Positions 35,643 through 44,025 of a stretch of DNA of 64,000 bases are shown one piece after another. Positions within the stretch are counted from its first letter, which is position 1. Each line of letters opens with the position of its first letter. A program made the position numbers and the translations under genes. Source of the stretch: a bacterium (GTDB lineage: Bacteria > Sysuimicrobiota > Sysuimicrobiia > Sysuimicrobiales > Segetimicrobiaceae); the NCBI GenBank assembly GCA_035307765.1, contig DATGHU010000032.1, positions 1-64,000 of the forward strand, read 5' to 3'. The notes beneath the pieces are model-generated. The model saw nothing but the letters and a program-made list of their open reading frames with translations, searched no databases and was not told the DNA's origin.

Positions 35643-37008
35643 ACCGTGGGAGCTTTCCATCAGCGAGGCCGCGGCAGCAATCGCCGGCGGCGGCCTGTCG
35701 CCGACCGATCTGCTGGAGTCGACACTCGCCCGAATCGAGCGGGTCGAACCTCGCGTGCTTGCCTGGGCCCGCCTCCGAATCGAGGACGCTCGTCGGGAAG
35801 CCGGCCATCTGACGCAGTTGCAGAGGTCGGGGATGATCCTCGGCCCTCTCCACGGCGTGCCGGTCGGCATCAAGGACATCTTCGACACGGCGGGTGTGGA
35901 AACCGCGTGCGGCTCACGGATCATGGCGGGCGCCGTACCCGCCGAGGATGCCGCCGCCGTTGCGCGGCTCCGGGATGCCGGCGCGATCGTGCTGGGAAAA
36001 ACACACACGACGGAGTTTGCCTCGTTCGACCCGTCGCCGGCCCGGAACCCATGGGCCCTCGACCACACACCGGGAGGGTCGAGCAGCGGGTCAGCCGCGG
36101 CGGTGGCCGCCCGCATGTGCCAGGGGGCGCTGGGGAGCCAGACTTCGGGATCGATCGTCCGGCCGTCGGCGTTCTGCGGGATCGTCGGCCTCAAGCCGAC
36201 GTTTGGCCGGGTCAGCCGGCGCGGCGTGCACCCGCTGGCCTGGACCCTCGACCACCCCGGCCCGATGGCGCGCACGGTCAGGGATGTCGCCCTGCTGCTC
36301 GACGCGATCTCGGGTCCCGATCCGCACGACCCGGCGACGATCTCGGCCCCCATCCCGCCCCAGTACGCCGCCGCGCTGGGGCCCTCCGACGGCGACCCCG
36401 GGGTGGAGGGCGTCCGGGTGGGGGTCCCGGATCGATACTTCACCGAGGGGGTGGACCCGGAGGCCGAGGAGCTTACCTTCGCCGCGCTGCGGGTGCTGGA
36501 AACGGTGGGGTGTGAGGTCTCAGAGTTCCGGCTGCCCGCGGAGTTCGAGGCGGGGATGGACGCGCACGAACTCATTCACAACGCCGAAGCGGCGGCCGTA
36601 CACATCGACACCTACCGCCGACGACCGGAGGACTACGGGAGCAAGCTACGGGCAATCATCGAAACCGGGCTCCAGATCCCCGCCCCCACGTACTTGAGGG
36701 CTCAGCAGATCCGAACCCTCGTCATCCGGCGGCTCCGGGCGCTTCTCGACGACGTGGACGTGATCGCGACCCCCGCCGCCCCCGGCCCGGCACCGGAGGG
36801 GTTGGCGTCAACCGGATCGCCCGTCTTCAACCGGCCGTTCAGCTTCACCGGGTTCCCGAGCCTGACGGTGCCCTGTGGCTTTACGGCCGCCGGGCTGCCC
36901 GTGGGTCTTCAATTGGCCGGCCGACCGTTCGATGAGGGAACCATTCTTCGGGTGGCCGCGGCCTACGAGGGAGCCACCGGTTGGGGAAAGAAAATTCCCC
37001 CCGCCTGA
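35635..37008 (+). CDS. Amidase signature (AS) family hydrolase
   Basis: The 457-residue enzyme has a complete Ser-cisSer-Lys triad: Lys80 in VGIKDIFDTAG, Ser149 in PGGSSSGSA and Ser173 in GSQTSGSIVRPSAF. The amidase signature region runs about 140-190. The C-terminal third has NRPFSFTGFPSLTVPCGF. With the GatC-like gene upstream it resembles AtzE/1-carboxybiuret-type or indole-acetamide-type amidases rather than a tRNA amidotransferase, because no gatB is adjacent. GTG 35635 gives MSEPWELSI and overlaps the upstream stop. Confidence 0.9.
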   Translation: MSEPWELSISEAAAAIAGGGLSPTDLLESTLARIERVEPRVLAWARLRIEDARREAGHLTQLQRSGMILGPLHGVPVGIKDIFDTAGVETACGSRIMAGAVPAEDAAAVARLRDAGAIVLGKTHTTEFASFDPSPARNPWALDHTPGGSSSGSAAAVAARMCQGALGSQTSGSIVRPSAFCGIVGLKPTFGRVSRRGVHPLAWTLDHPGPMARTVRDVALLLDAISGPDPHDPATISAPIPPQYAAALGPSDGDPGVEGVRVGVPDRYFTEGVDPEAEELTFAALRVLETVGCEVSEFRLPAEFEAGMDAHELIHNAEAAAVHIDTYRRRPEDYGSKLRAIIETGLQIPAPTYLRAQQIRTLVIRRLRALLDDVDVIATPAAPGPAPEGLASTGSPVFNRPFSFTGFPSLTVPCGFTAAGLPVGLQLAGRPFDEGTILRVAAAYEGATGWGKKIPPA

Positions 37009-37180
37009 TTCGTCGGGCGGGACACTTACCAACCCTGAATCGCGGTTATCCCCAGAATCCACAGGATACGAACAGGCGTTTGAAACGAGGCCGGTGAACC
37101 ATTCGATCACAAGAGGGGCCGGGCCCCTCCCCAGCCCGCGATCGGCATCGTTTCGGTCCGCTGCCATCCGGGGATGGCCT

Positions 37181-37294
37181 TCAGTCCCCCGATCCACTGT
37201 CCCCCGCCATGCCCAGCGTATACAGACCGACCGCACATCGCGATGCGACCAGGCCGAGAACGAGCGCCAGTACGATTATCAGATAGAGCCCCAT
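37181..37294 (-). CDS. 37-residue putative membrane peptide
   Basis: ATG 37294 follows a perfect CGGAGGT by 7 nt, unusual among random ORFs. The peptide starts MGLYLIIVLALVLGLVASRC, a single hydrophobic helix of about 20 residues, then AVGLYTLGMAGDSGSGD with an acidic end. Its neighbours on this strand are far away, so it may be monocistronic. A longer reading in the same frame (to 37480) has no hydrophobic or conserved character. Function unknown. Confidence 0.5.
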   Translation of the reverse strand: MGLYLIIVLALVLGLVASRCAVGLYTLGMAGDSGSGD

Positions 37295-37719
37295 CTTCTG
37301 GACCTCCGCGATGTGAGTAGATGACAGATTCTCCGGCCACAATGCGAGATTCCTTGCGAACGTGCGCTCGAACTGCACAGAGTTGTTCTTCACAAGATGC
37401 GGCTGAGTAAATTTCGTTGGGAGAATCTGACATCGGTCCGCAAGCGAGGCTGGCGCGAAGTTCTTCTTTGGCGTCATCAAATTTAAGGGGACTTCAGGTC
37501 CAATCCGCGTGGTGGAAGCGCGGGGGCATCGTCTAAGCCCCGACGTTTTGGGGCATACACATGCATTGTACTACCACGTCCTCGGGGGCTTGTGGGGAGC
37601 GCCGATTGCCGCTGGTCGGCCTCCTCCAGGCCCCAAAAACTTTGCCCACCCTCGCTCACCGCACCCCCGCATCCAGGAATCCAGGCGGACACCAGGGAAA
37701 GAAGCGCGTGGAAAGGTGA
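37295..37719. other. Intergenic region without a convincing gene
   Basis: Nothing coding is supported here. The part around 37360-37480 is less G+C-rich than its surroundings and probably holds promoter sequence for the small membrane peptide. A short hairpin GCCCC-8 nt-GGGGC lies at 37537-37554, before the secreted-protein gene. Confidence 0.4.
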
Positions 37720-37728
37720 GTGCGCACA

Positions 37729-38316
37729 ATGCCGCGGTGGTTGCTCGTCATCGTCCTCGCAACGGCGCTGGGAGCGTCGCCCACGCCATCCTTCGGGCAG
37801 TCTGCCGCCCCCGTGGCCCAGCGGCCGGTGTGGGCGGTGGAGGATACCTGGACATACATGGGGACCGATGGGGGGTCGTTCACCTTTACGGTCCGCGAGG
37901 TGGCTCCCGATCATTATACGCTGGAGGATCACAGCGGGCCGAACGTCAGCACGTTTCAGGTCGGCTTCGATTTCTCCCCGAGCTGGTATGCCCGCTTCCA
38001 GTGGCCGCTGCGGATGAACGAACGGTGGTCCTTCTCCACCGAGGGCCCGGCGCGCAACAACGCCGGGGGCACGGATCAGTTCATCACCTCGTCGGTCGTC
38101 GACGCGTACGAGGCGGTGACGGTTCCGGCGGGAACGTTTGATGCGTTTCGCATCAAAGGGAGCCAGTGCAACCAGACCCAGAACCTTTGTGGTGATTTCC
38201 TCGTCTGGTATGCCCCGCGGGTGAAGAGTTACGTGAAGATTTCGTGGATCACACCCGAGTATTGGGGGGCGGTCGCGGGGAAGTCCAGTGAGTTGCTCTC
38301 GTTCCAAGTCCGCTAG
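37729..38316 (+). CDS. Secreted protein of unknown function
   Basis: A 195-residue protein with a signal peptide (MPRWLLVIVLATALGA, cleavage near SFGQS). The mature part is beta-rich: VEDTWTYMGTDGGSFTFTV, VTVPAGTFDAFRIKG and VWYAPRVKSYVKI, a layout shared by many uncharacterised exported proteins whose ends combine a W-x-Y strand with a WYAP segment. Two Cys (CNQTQNLC) could form a disulfide. A GTG at 37720 is an alternative start with poor spacing. No function is proposed. Confidence 0.7.
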   Translation: MPRWLLVIVLATALGASPTPSFGQSAAPVAQRPVWAVEDTWTYMGTDGGSFTFTVREVAPDHYTLEDHSGPNVSTFQVGFDFSPSWYARFQWPLRMNERWSFSTEGPARNNAGGTDQFITSSVVDAYEAVTVPAGTFDAFRIKGSQCNQTQNLCGDFLVWYAPRVKSYVKISWITPEYWGAVAGKSSELLSFQVR

Positions 38317-38712
38317 CGGGGACCCGCCGGATCGATCCCACCGTGCGCCCATCGCGGTCTGACCCCAGAGGGTTTCGTGGTACGGCCGCTTCGCCGTGCC
38401 GGTGCCGGTCGTCCGCTGTGCGCCGCAAACGGTAAGACACCACCCCCGCCGCAGCGCTGGGGGGGAGCCTCGACAGGGACCCAGCCCGGGCCGCGCAGGA
38501 AGGCTGAGGGGAAGCACGACGCGCCGGGCGTTGGCAGCGTGGCGGACAGCGCGGTATAGGTCAGCTCCACCGGATGGGCGGACGGGGCTCCCCGTTCTGC
38601 CCACTCATCGGGCGACAGGAGTTGGGACCGCTCCAAGAGGGGTGAGAGAAACCGAAAGCAGCTCGGCCGCGCCCCGACGGGATCGCGAGCGGTGGTGCGA
38701 TTTCGGGCGCGG
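38317..38712. other. Intergenic region without a convincing gene
   Basis: Between the secreted protein and the convergent ParB-like gene I see only Arg/Gly/Pro-rich frames of the kind produced by G+C-rich DNA. No promoter box, tRNA or known riboswitch core was recognised. Confidence 0.4.
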
Positions 38713-39558
38713 TCAGCGCGAGTCGGCGGCCGAACGCCGGCGGCGGGTTGGCCCCGCGGCGATCCTCCGGCGCGCATGCCCGACCACGCCGGCCAAGCTG
38801 CTCAGCCAGCGCGCAAACCCCCGCGGTCCCCGGCTCGAGGTCACGTACCGGGCGAAGCTCTCCACGGCGGCCGGGATGCCGATGTCTCTCCCCGCCGCCT
38901 TGCTCATGATCCATTTGTGGTCCGCGAGGTACACGAACAGGTCTCCCAGCGACCGGTCCGGAAACGCGCGCAGGAGGTGCCGCGTGCGAAGCTCGTCCAC
39001 CGTGGGCAGATAGACCTTTGTGTACCACTCCCGCGCCGCGCTCCGGAGGGATCCACCCCGCTGGCGCCGGTAGTCATCGATCCACCGGACCAGCTTCGGG
39101 TACTGCCCCATCTCGTGCAGCACGATCGTGGTAATGCCCGTGCGGTGTTCGAAGAGCACACGCTCGCGTGCGATCACATCCTCGGGACGATGGCCCTCGG
39201 GCAAGTACGCCACGACCTCAGCATCGACGTCCTGTTGCCCGGCCAGCCGCGCCGCCGCGACCCGGTGGTGCCCATCGACGATGTAGTAATCGTGGCCGAG
39301 GCGGTAGAGCACGACGGCGGGCAGCACCTCCCCATGGTCGAGCGCCGCCACCAATCGCCGAACGCGCGAGGGTGTGAGTCCGGCGCCCGAACGGAGGCCG
39401 CGGGGAAAATAGCGGGCGCGGCCCACGCTGCCGACGATCTCGTCGACGGGAACTTGGATCACCCCGAGCGGCCGTGCCGTCAACGCCCCGCGAGCGCGCT
39501 GCGCCTCTTCGAACTCTTTGAACGTCGTCGTCATCCGGGTCCGGTCGCGGCCGGTCAC
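38713..39558 (-). CDS. ParB/Srx-like nuclease-fold protein
   Basis: The 281-residue protein has an N-terminal ParB/sulfiredoxin-like domain (about 30-110): IQVPVDEIVGSVGRARYFPRGL, LTPSRVRRLVAAL, and YYIVDGHHRVAAARLAGQ with the DGHHR signature. It lacks the ParB HTH; instead a helical part (about 125-235) with AAREWYTKVYLP and LLRAFPDRSLGDLFVYLADHKW follows, seen in some stand-alone ParB-like/DUF4032 proteins. The tail is basic. GTG 39558 overlaps the metallophosphoesterase stop (GTGA). Not a chromosome-segregation ParB; biochemical role unknown. Confidence 0.8.
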   Translation of the reverse strand: MTGRDRTRMTTTFKEFEEAQRARGALTARPLGVIQVPVDEIVGSVGRARYFPRGLRSGAGLTPSRVRRLVAALDHGEVLPAVVLYRLGHDYYIVDGHHRVAAARLAGQQDVDAEVVAYLPEGHRPEDVIARERVLFEHRTGITTIVLHEMGQYPKLVRWIDDYRRQRGGSLRSAAREWYTKVYLPTVDELRTRHLLRAFPDRSLGDLFVYLADHKWIMSKAAGRDIGIPAAVESFARYVTSSRGPRGFARWLSSLAGVVGHARRRIAAGPTRRRRSAADSR

Positions 39559-40166
39559 ACGGACACCGGGACGGGTGCGCCCACGGGGAGGAGGACGGAG
39601 CGAAAGGCGTTGACGACCTGGGTCTCACCGGAGATGGTGACCCGGCTTGCCATCGGCACGTACGAAAGGTGGTTGTGTCCGTGAATGAAGTACCGCGGCC
39701 GAAACGCGTCGACCAGCCCCCGAAAGGTCTTGAAGCCGGTGTGACAAACGTCACGGCCATCGTGGATCCCGAACGGCGGGGTGTGCGTGAGGACGATGTC
39801 GACCCCCCGCGCTCGCCACACGGCCGGGCGGGCCGCCGCGACCCGCCACCACATCTGCCGCTCCGTGTACTGAATGCCCTCCCCGTTGTACCAGGGCGAG
39901 CCCTCGAACCCGAGAATCCTCAGACCTCCCACCGTCACGACGCGGCCGTGGATGTTGTCGCCGGGCGGGGGGGCGTCGCGGTACCGGACGTCGTGGTTGC
40001 CGCGCACGTAGAGGAGCGGGGCCTGGAACCTGTCGACGAGGGCTTCAAGATACTCGGGCGCAAGGTCACCACAGGAGAGGATGAGGCGCACACCGCCAAA
40101 CTTCTCCGACAGGTTCTCCCCCAGGAGTCGCTCGTCTACCTCGTCTCCAACCGCCAGCACGTCCAT
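39555..40166 (-). CDS. Calcineurin-like metallophosphoesterase
   Basis: The 203-residue protein retains most metallophosphoesterase ligands: CGDLAPEYLEAL, RGNHDVRY, THTPPFGIHDG and HGHNHLSY. The first metal motif (usually D-x-H) is degenerate, reading AVGDEVDERL. ATG 40166, preceded by GAGAGGG, was chosen over an upstream start adding 15 Arg/Gly residues. It overlaps the ParB-like gene and follows the J-domain gene by 56 nt, suggesting one transcript. The substrate is unknown. Confidence 0.85.
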   Translation of the reverse strand: MDVLAVGDEVDERLLGENLSEKFGGVRLILSCGDLAPEYLEALVDRFQAPLLYVRGNHDVRYRDAPPPGDNIHGRVVTVGGLRILGFEGSPWYNGEGIQYTERQMWWRVAAARPAVWRARGVDIVLTHTPPFGIHDGRDVCHTGFKTFRGLVDAFRPRYFIHGHNHLSYVPMASRVTISGETQVVNAFRSVLLPVGAPVPVSV

Positions 40167-40222
40167 CCGAGTGCCCTCTCTTCCCCTCATCCCGGCCCGC
40201 CCTCGGGGCAATCGACCGGTGG

Positions 40223-40687
40223 CTAGGTTCGCTCCAACGACGACACCTGGCGCCAGATCCGCAGGAGGGCGAAGACCAGCACGAGAAGATCCGCTAGATC
40301 CAGGGTCGGGCTGCGCAGGAGGCGGGCGACGGTCACCCCCACCGCGATCACCGCCGCTGAAAGCAATACCTTCGACGCCGTTCCCGTCAGGCGCTCCAAT
40401 GCCTCGCCCATCGACCCCGTGCCCCCGCCGACGGTACGGGCTGCCCCGGTCGATCCCCCCGGGCCGGATCGGGTCCGGGCGTCGTCGTAACCGCGACGCA
40501 CCTCGGGGTCGCCGAGGACGGCGTAGGCCTCGTTAATCAGCTTCGCTCGTTCCACGTCTCCCCCGAGGTCGGGATGCCCACCCATCTCTCCCATCAGCGT
40601 GCGATACGCCTTCTTCACCATCTCCTGGGATGCCCGAGGGTGCACCTGGAGGATCTCGTAGTAATCAATCTCCGGACGGAATCGCAT
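40223..40687 (-). CDS. J-domain (DnaJ-like) membrane protein
   Basis: Residues 7-70 form a J domain: DYYEILQVHPRASQEMVKKAYRTL, the HPD tripeptide in GGHPDLGGD, then INEAYAVLGDPEVRRGYD. After a Gly/Ser-rich linker, one or two hydrophobic segments (LLSAAVIAVGVTVARLL and LADLLVLVFALLRIW) suggest membrane attachment. It probably recruits DnaK to the membrane; there is no zinc or substrate-binding domain. It is 154 residues long. Confidence 0.87.
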   Translation of the reverse strand: MRFRPEIDYYEILQVHPRASQEMVKKAYRTLMGEMGGHPDLGGDVERAKLINEAYAVLGDPEVRRGYDDARTRSGPGGSTGAARTVGGGTGSMGEALERLTGTASKVLLSAAVIAVGVTVARLLRSPTLDLADLLVLVFALLRIWRQVSSLERT

Positions 40688-40841
40688 CGCCGTACGCCTA
40701 TTCTAGCACCCCTCCGGCGCCGACACCCCCTCCTGCGGGGCTGCCCAACGCCCCCCAACGACCTTTGACCCCGAAGTCTCCCGCAGGGGCGGATGGGATT
40801 TTCGCGGCAACCCCAAACGGGGCACGACCCCGGCAGCCTCC

Positions 40842-41741
40842 CTAGAAGAACGTACTGCCCTCCAGCCCCGCTCCGGGGGCATAGGTCGTTGGGTCGCAGA
40901 AGGGATGCGAACAGGAGGACACAAATGTCTCCGCGTACCGGATCCGAAAGCCCGCCGCCAGCAGGTGGGGGAGCGCCGGGTGCGGACCCGGAATCGCGAC
41001 CTTCACCGCCTCGCCCTGCTCGCGGGCCCACATCACCAGCGCGGCCACGCAGTCGGCCGCGTCGGGCGGCGAGTCGGCGCCGATCGGCCCGAGCATGACG
41101 CTCGGGTGCGTGTCGGCGGCGGACCGGCCGATTCGGACGTACGCGTACCCGATCGTCGTGCCCCGGCGCCGCACCCAGACCGGGGTGGCCCCGAAGGCCG
41201 CGCGCCAGAATGCGTGATCCTCGGGCCGCTCCCGTCCGCCGATCCGGCCGTCCCACTCCAGGATCTCCCCATCGTTCGGGGCCGCCGCGAGGATGCTGAC
41301 GCCGGAGGGCGAGGTGCCGCGCAGCCCGTCGACCGTTGCGGTCAGCTGGTAGTGCGGCCACCGCGGACGCATCCCCGCACGCACGTACAGCGATAGGGCA
41401 CGGGGGTCGCTCGAGCTCAGCGCACAATAGCAGCGCGCGCCTCCCGACAGGAGCCGGTCCAGGAGCCGCCGGCCGATGCCGAGCGATTGGTGGCGGGGGT
41501 CGACGAAGAGGTCGCTGAGAAACCCGATGTCGCTCCGCAGGAACAGCGCGGCGAATCCAACGGCCTCTCCGGCCACTTCCGCGATCCAGACCCGACCCGC
41601 CTCGACCTCGTGCCGGAAGTACGGCGGGACCGGCGTGCGCGGAGGCGGGGATGGGCGCCCTTGGTACTCGGTGTCGTAGAAGATCCGCCAGAGGCGCGGG
41701 ACGTCGTCCCCCGTGCCCGGGCGGATCGCCGGGGCGGTCAG
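40842..41741 (-). CDS. GNAT acetyltransferase with two GNAT-like halves, likely CTG start
   Basis: A 299-residue protein. The first GNAT half includes IRPGTGDDVPRLWRIFYDTEY, VWIAEVAGEAVGFAAL, DLFVDPRHQSLGIGRRLLDRLL (acetyl-CoA loop) and LSLYVRAGMRP. The second half is degenerate but has GYAYVRIG and VKVAIPGPHPALPHLLAAGF. The first standard in-frame start (GTG 41576) would delete 55 clearly GNAT-like residues, and no ATG/GTG/TTG precedes. CTG 41741 overlaps the E2 stop (CTGA), so initiation by coupling to E2 is likely. Substrate unknown. Confidence 0.8.
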   Translation of the reverse strand: MTAPAIRPGTGDDVPRLWRIFYDTEYQGRPSPPPRTPVPPYFRHEVEAGRVWIAEVAGEAVGFAALFLRSDIGFLSDLFVDPRHQSLGIGRRLLDRLLSGGARCYCALSSSDPRALSLYVRAGMRPRWPHYQLTATVDGLRGTSPSGVSILAAAPNDGEILEWDGRIGGRERPEDHAFWRAAFGATPVWVRRRGTTIGYAYVRIGRSAADTHPSVMLGPIGADSPPDAADCVAALVMWAREQGEAVKVAIPGPHPALPHLLAAGFRIRYAETFVSSCSHPFCDPTTYAPGAGLEGSTFF

Positions 41742-43006
41742 GGCAGCAGCAACACGTAGGGGTGCTCGAGAATGAATTTCACGCGCTGCAGGAACTGCGC
41801 GGCAGGAGCGCCGTCGATAACCCGGTGGTCAAACGTCAACGAGAGCACCATCAGCGATCGCACCTCGATCCGGTCGCCCACCGCGACCGGCCTTCGGTGA
41901 AGGCGGCCCACGCCGAGAATGCCCGCTTCGGGGGGATTGAGCACCGGGGTAAACGCGTCGACGTCAAACATCCCCAGGTTGGTGACGGTAAACGTCCCCC
42001 CCTGCATCTCCTCCGGCCGCAGCCGGCTGGCCTTGGCACGCTCCGAGAGATCGCGGACCGCAGCGGAGATCTGCCCGAGCGTCGCCCGGTCGGCATGGCG
42101 CACCACCGGCACGACCAGCCCCTCGCCAAGGGCGACGGCGACCCCGATGTGGATCTCGGGGAGCACCCGGACGCCCTCGCCTTCCCAGAGGGCGTTGATC
42201 CGGGGATGTTCGCGGAGGGCGACGGCCGCCGCGCGCACGATGAGGTCCGTATACGTCACCCGGACGCCCTCGCGTCGCTCGAGCTCCTGCCCCACCTCGC
42301 TGCGCAGCCGCACGGCCTCGTCCATGTCCACTTCAGTCGTCAGGGTCAGTTGGGCCGTGGTCTGCAGGCTTTCCAGCATCCGGCGGGCAATGATCGCGCG
42401 CATCTTCGCCGCGGCGGGGGCGGACGGTGCGGCGGCGTCCCCGAGCGTGGAGGGTTGCAGCGGGGGAGTGGGGCGGATCGCCTCGGCGGTGGGGGCGGCG
42501 GAGCGGGCGGCGACGGCCGTCTGCACGTCGCGCTCGATGATCCGCCCGCCCGGCCCGGTGCCGACGAGTGCACGCGCGTCCACGCCGTGCGCCTCGGCCA
42601 GCGCCCGGGCCCGGGGAGAGATCTTTGCGCGTCCGCCACCCTCCGGATGGAGCGGGGGGGCGCCGGCCTCCGCCGCCCGTGTGGTTCCCAACGATCCCGC
42701 CGCCCCCGTCGGGATCCTCACTCCCCCCGGTGCGGCGACCGGCGAGGGCGGAGCCGCCACCGCCTCCCCGGGCTCGCCGATCACGGCGATGGGGGTGGCG
42801 ACGGGGACGGTGCCGCCCTCCGCGACGAACACGCGCAGCAGCATCCCGGATGCGGGCGCCTCGACCTCAAGGGTGGCCTTATCGGTCATCACCTCGAAGA
42901 GGGGCTCCCCCTTCCTGACCTGGCTGCCCTCCGGCTTCAGCCACCGCACCACGGTCCCCTCTTCCTGGGTCAGCCCCAGCCTCGGAAGCACCACCTCGGT
43001 CGCCAT
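41738..43006 (-). CDS. 2-oxoacid dehydrogenase complex E2 (dihydrolipoamide acyltransferase)
   Basis: The 422-residue protein has one lipoyl domain (1-75) with the lipoylated Lys43 in MTDKATLEVEAP, a Pro/Ala linker, a peripheral-subunit-binding domain (about 127-160; ISPRARALAEAHGVD, GTGPGGRII) and the catalytic domain, whose active His lies in TFDHRVIDGAPAAQFL. It transfers acyl groups to CoA. It overlaps the E1-beta gene (TGATG) and the GNAT gene. No E3 gene is in the window. Pyruvate, acetoin or branched-chain 2-oxoacids are candidate substrates. Confidence 0.93.
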   Translation of the reverse strand: MATEVVLPRLGLTQEEGTVVRWLKPEGSQVRKGEPLFEVMTDKATLEVEAPASGMLLRVFVAEGGTVPVATPIAVIGEPGEAVAAPPSPVAAPGGVRIPTGAAGSLGTTRAAEAGAPPLHPEGGGRAKISPRARALAEAHGVDARALVGTGPGGRIIERDVQTAVAARSAAPTAEAIRPTPPLQPSTLGDAAAPSAPAAAKMRAIIARRMLESLQTTAQLTLTTEVDMDEAVRLRSEVGQELERREGVRVTYTDLIVRAAAVALREHPRINALWEGEGVRVLPEIHIGVAVALGEGLVVPVVRHADRATLGQISAAVRDLSERAKASRLRPEEMQGGTFTVTNLGMFDVDAFTPVLNPPEAGILGVGRLHRRPVAVGDRIEVRSLMVLSLTFDHRVIDGAPAAQFLQRVKFILEHPYVLLLP

Positions 43007-44025
43007 CAGGAGACTACCTGGCGGACCGCGGCGGCGATATCCGGGACCTGGGGGAGCGCGGCATCCTCGAGGCGCGCGTTGTACGGGATGGGGACGTTCT
43101 CACCGCACACCCGGATGGGGGGGGCGTCGAGCGCGTCAAACGCGGCGACGACGACCTGGGTGATGATCTCCGCGCCGATCCCGCAGCGCTCGTGGGCCTC
43201 ATGCCCCACCACCAGCCGGCCGGTCTTCCGGACCGAGGCGAGGACGGCGTCCAGGTCAAAGGGCACGAGCGTCCGGGGGTCGATCACCTCGAGTTCGATG
43301 CCCTCCTTGACGAGGATCTCCGCGGCGGCGAGCGCTTTGTGAACCATCGTGTGAATCCCGACAAACGTCGCGTGCCGCCCTTCGCGCCTGATCTCCGCCA
43401 CGCCCAGCGGCACCGTGTACTCGCCGGCGGGAACGGGCCCCTTGGTGTTGTAGAGGATCTTGTGCTCCAGGAAGACCACGGGATTGTCGTCGCGGATCGC
43501 GCTGATCAGGAGCCCTTTGGCGTCGGCGGGGGTGCTCGGGGTGACCACCTTGAGCCCCGGGATGTGGCAGAACCAGGCCTCAAGCGACTGCGAGTGCTGC
43601 GCGGCATTCCCCCGCCCCGCGCCCTCCTGGGCCCGGAACACGACCGGGACCCGCGCCTTCCCGCCAAACATGTACCTGATCTTGGCCGCCTGATTGACGA
43701 TCGGCTCCATCGCCAACCCCATGAAGTCCGCGTACATGAACTCGGCGACCGGGCGGGCCCCCGCCACCGCGGCGCCCACGGCCAGCGCCGCGATCGCCTC
43801 CTCGGAAATCGGCGTGTCCCGCACCCGCTGCGGCCCGAACTCCTCCACCAGGCCCCGGGTGACGCCGAAGACTCCCCCGCCGCCCCACACCGCCACGTCC
43901 TCCCCCATCACAAACACCCGGGGGTCCCGCCGCATCTCTTCGCGCAACGCCTCGTTGAGCGCCTCCGCGTAGGTGAGCAGTCGTGCCGCGAGGGCGGGGG
44001 TGGTCTGGGTCGCTGGGCTGCTCAT
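43006..44025 (-). CDS. 2-oxoacid dehydrogenase E1 component, beta subunit
   Basis: A 339-residue transketolase-like subunit. TYAEALNEALREEMRRDPRVFVMGEDV, RVRDTPISEEAI, EFMYADFMGLAMEPIVNQAAKIRYM and VEVIDPRTLVPFD-like IELEVIDPRTLVPFD are hallmarks of PdhB/AcoB. It binds ThDP at the interface with the alpha subunit. Its gene overlaps E1-alpha by 4 nt and E2 by 1 nt, ensuring stoichiometric synthesis. The acetoin-type (acoAB) complex is the closest by pattern, but pyruvate is possible. Confidence 0.93.
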   Translation of the reverse strand: MSSPATQTTPALAARLLTYAEALNEALREEMRRDPRVFVMGEDVAVWGGGGVFGVTRGLVEEFGPQRVRDTPISEEAIAALAVGAAVAGARPVAEFMYADFMGLAMEPIVNQAAKIRYMFGGKARVPVVFRAQEGAGRGNAAQHSQSLEAWFCHIPGLKVVTPSTPADAKGLLISAIRDDNPVVFLEHKILYNTKGPVPAGEYTVPLGVAEIRREGRHATFVGIHTMVHKALAAAEILVKEGIELEVIDPRTLVPFDLDAVLASVRKTGRLVVGHEAHERCGIGAEIITQVVVAAFDALDAPPIRVCGENVPIPYNARLEDAALPQVPDIAAAVRQVVS

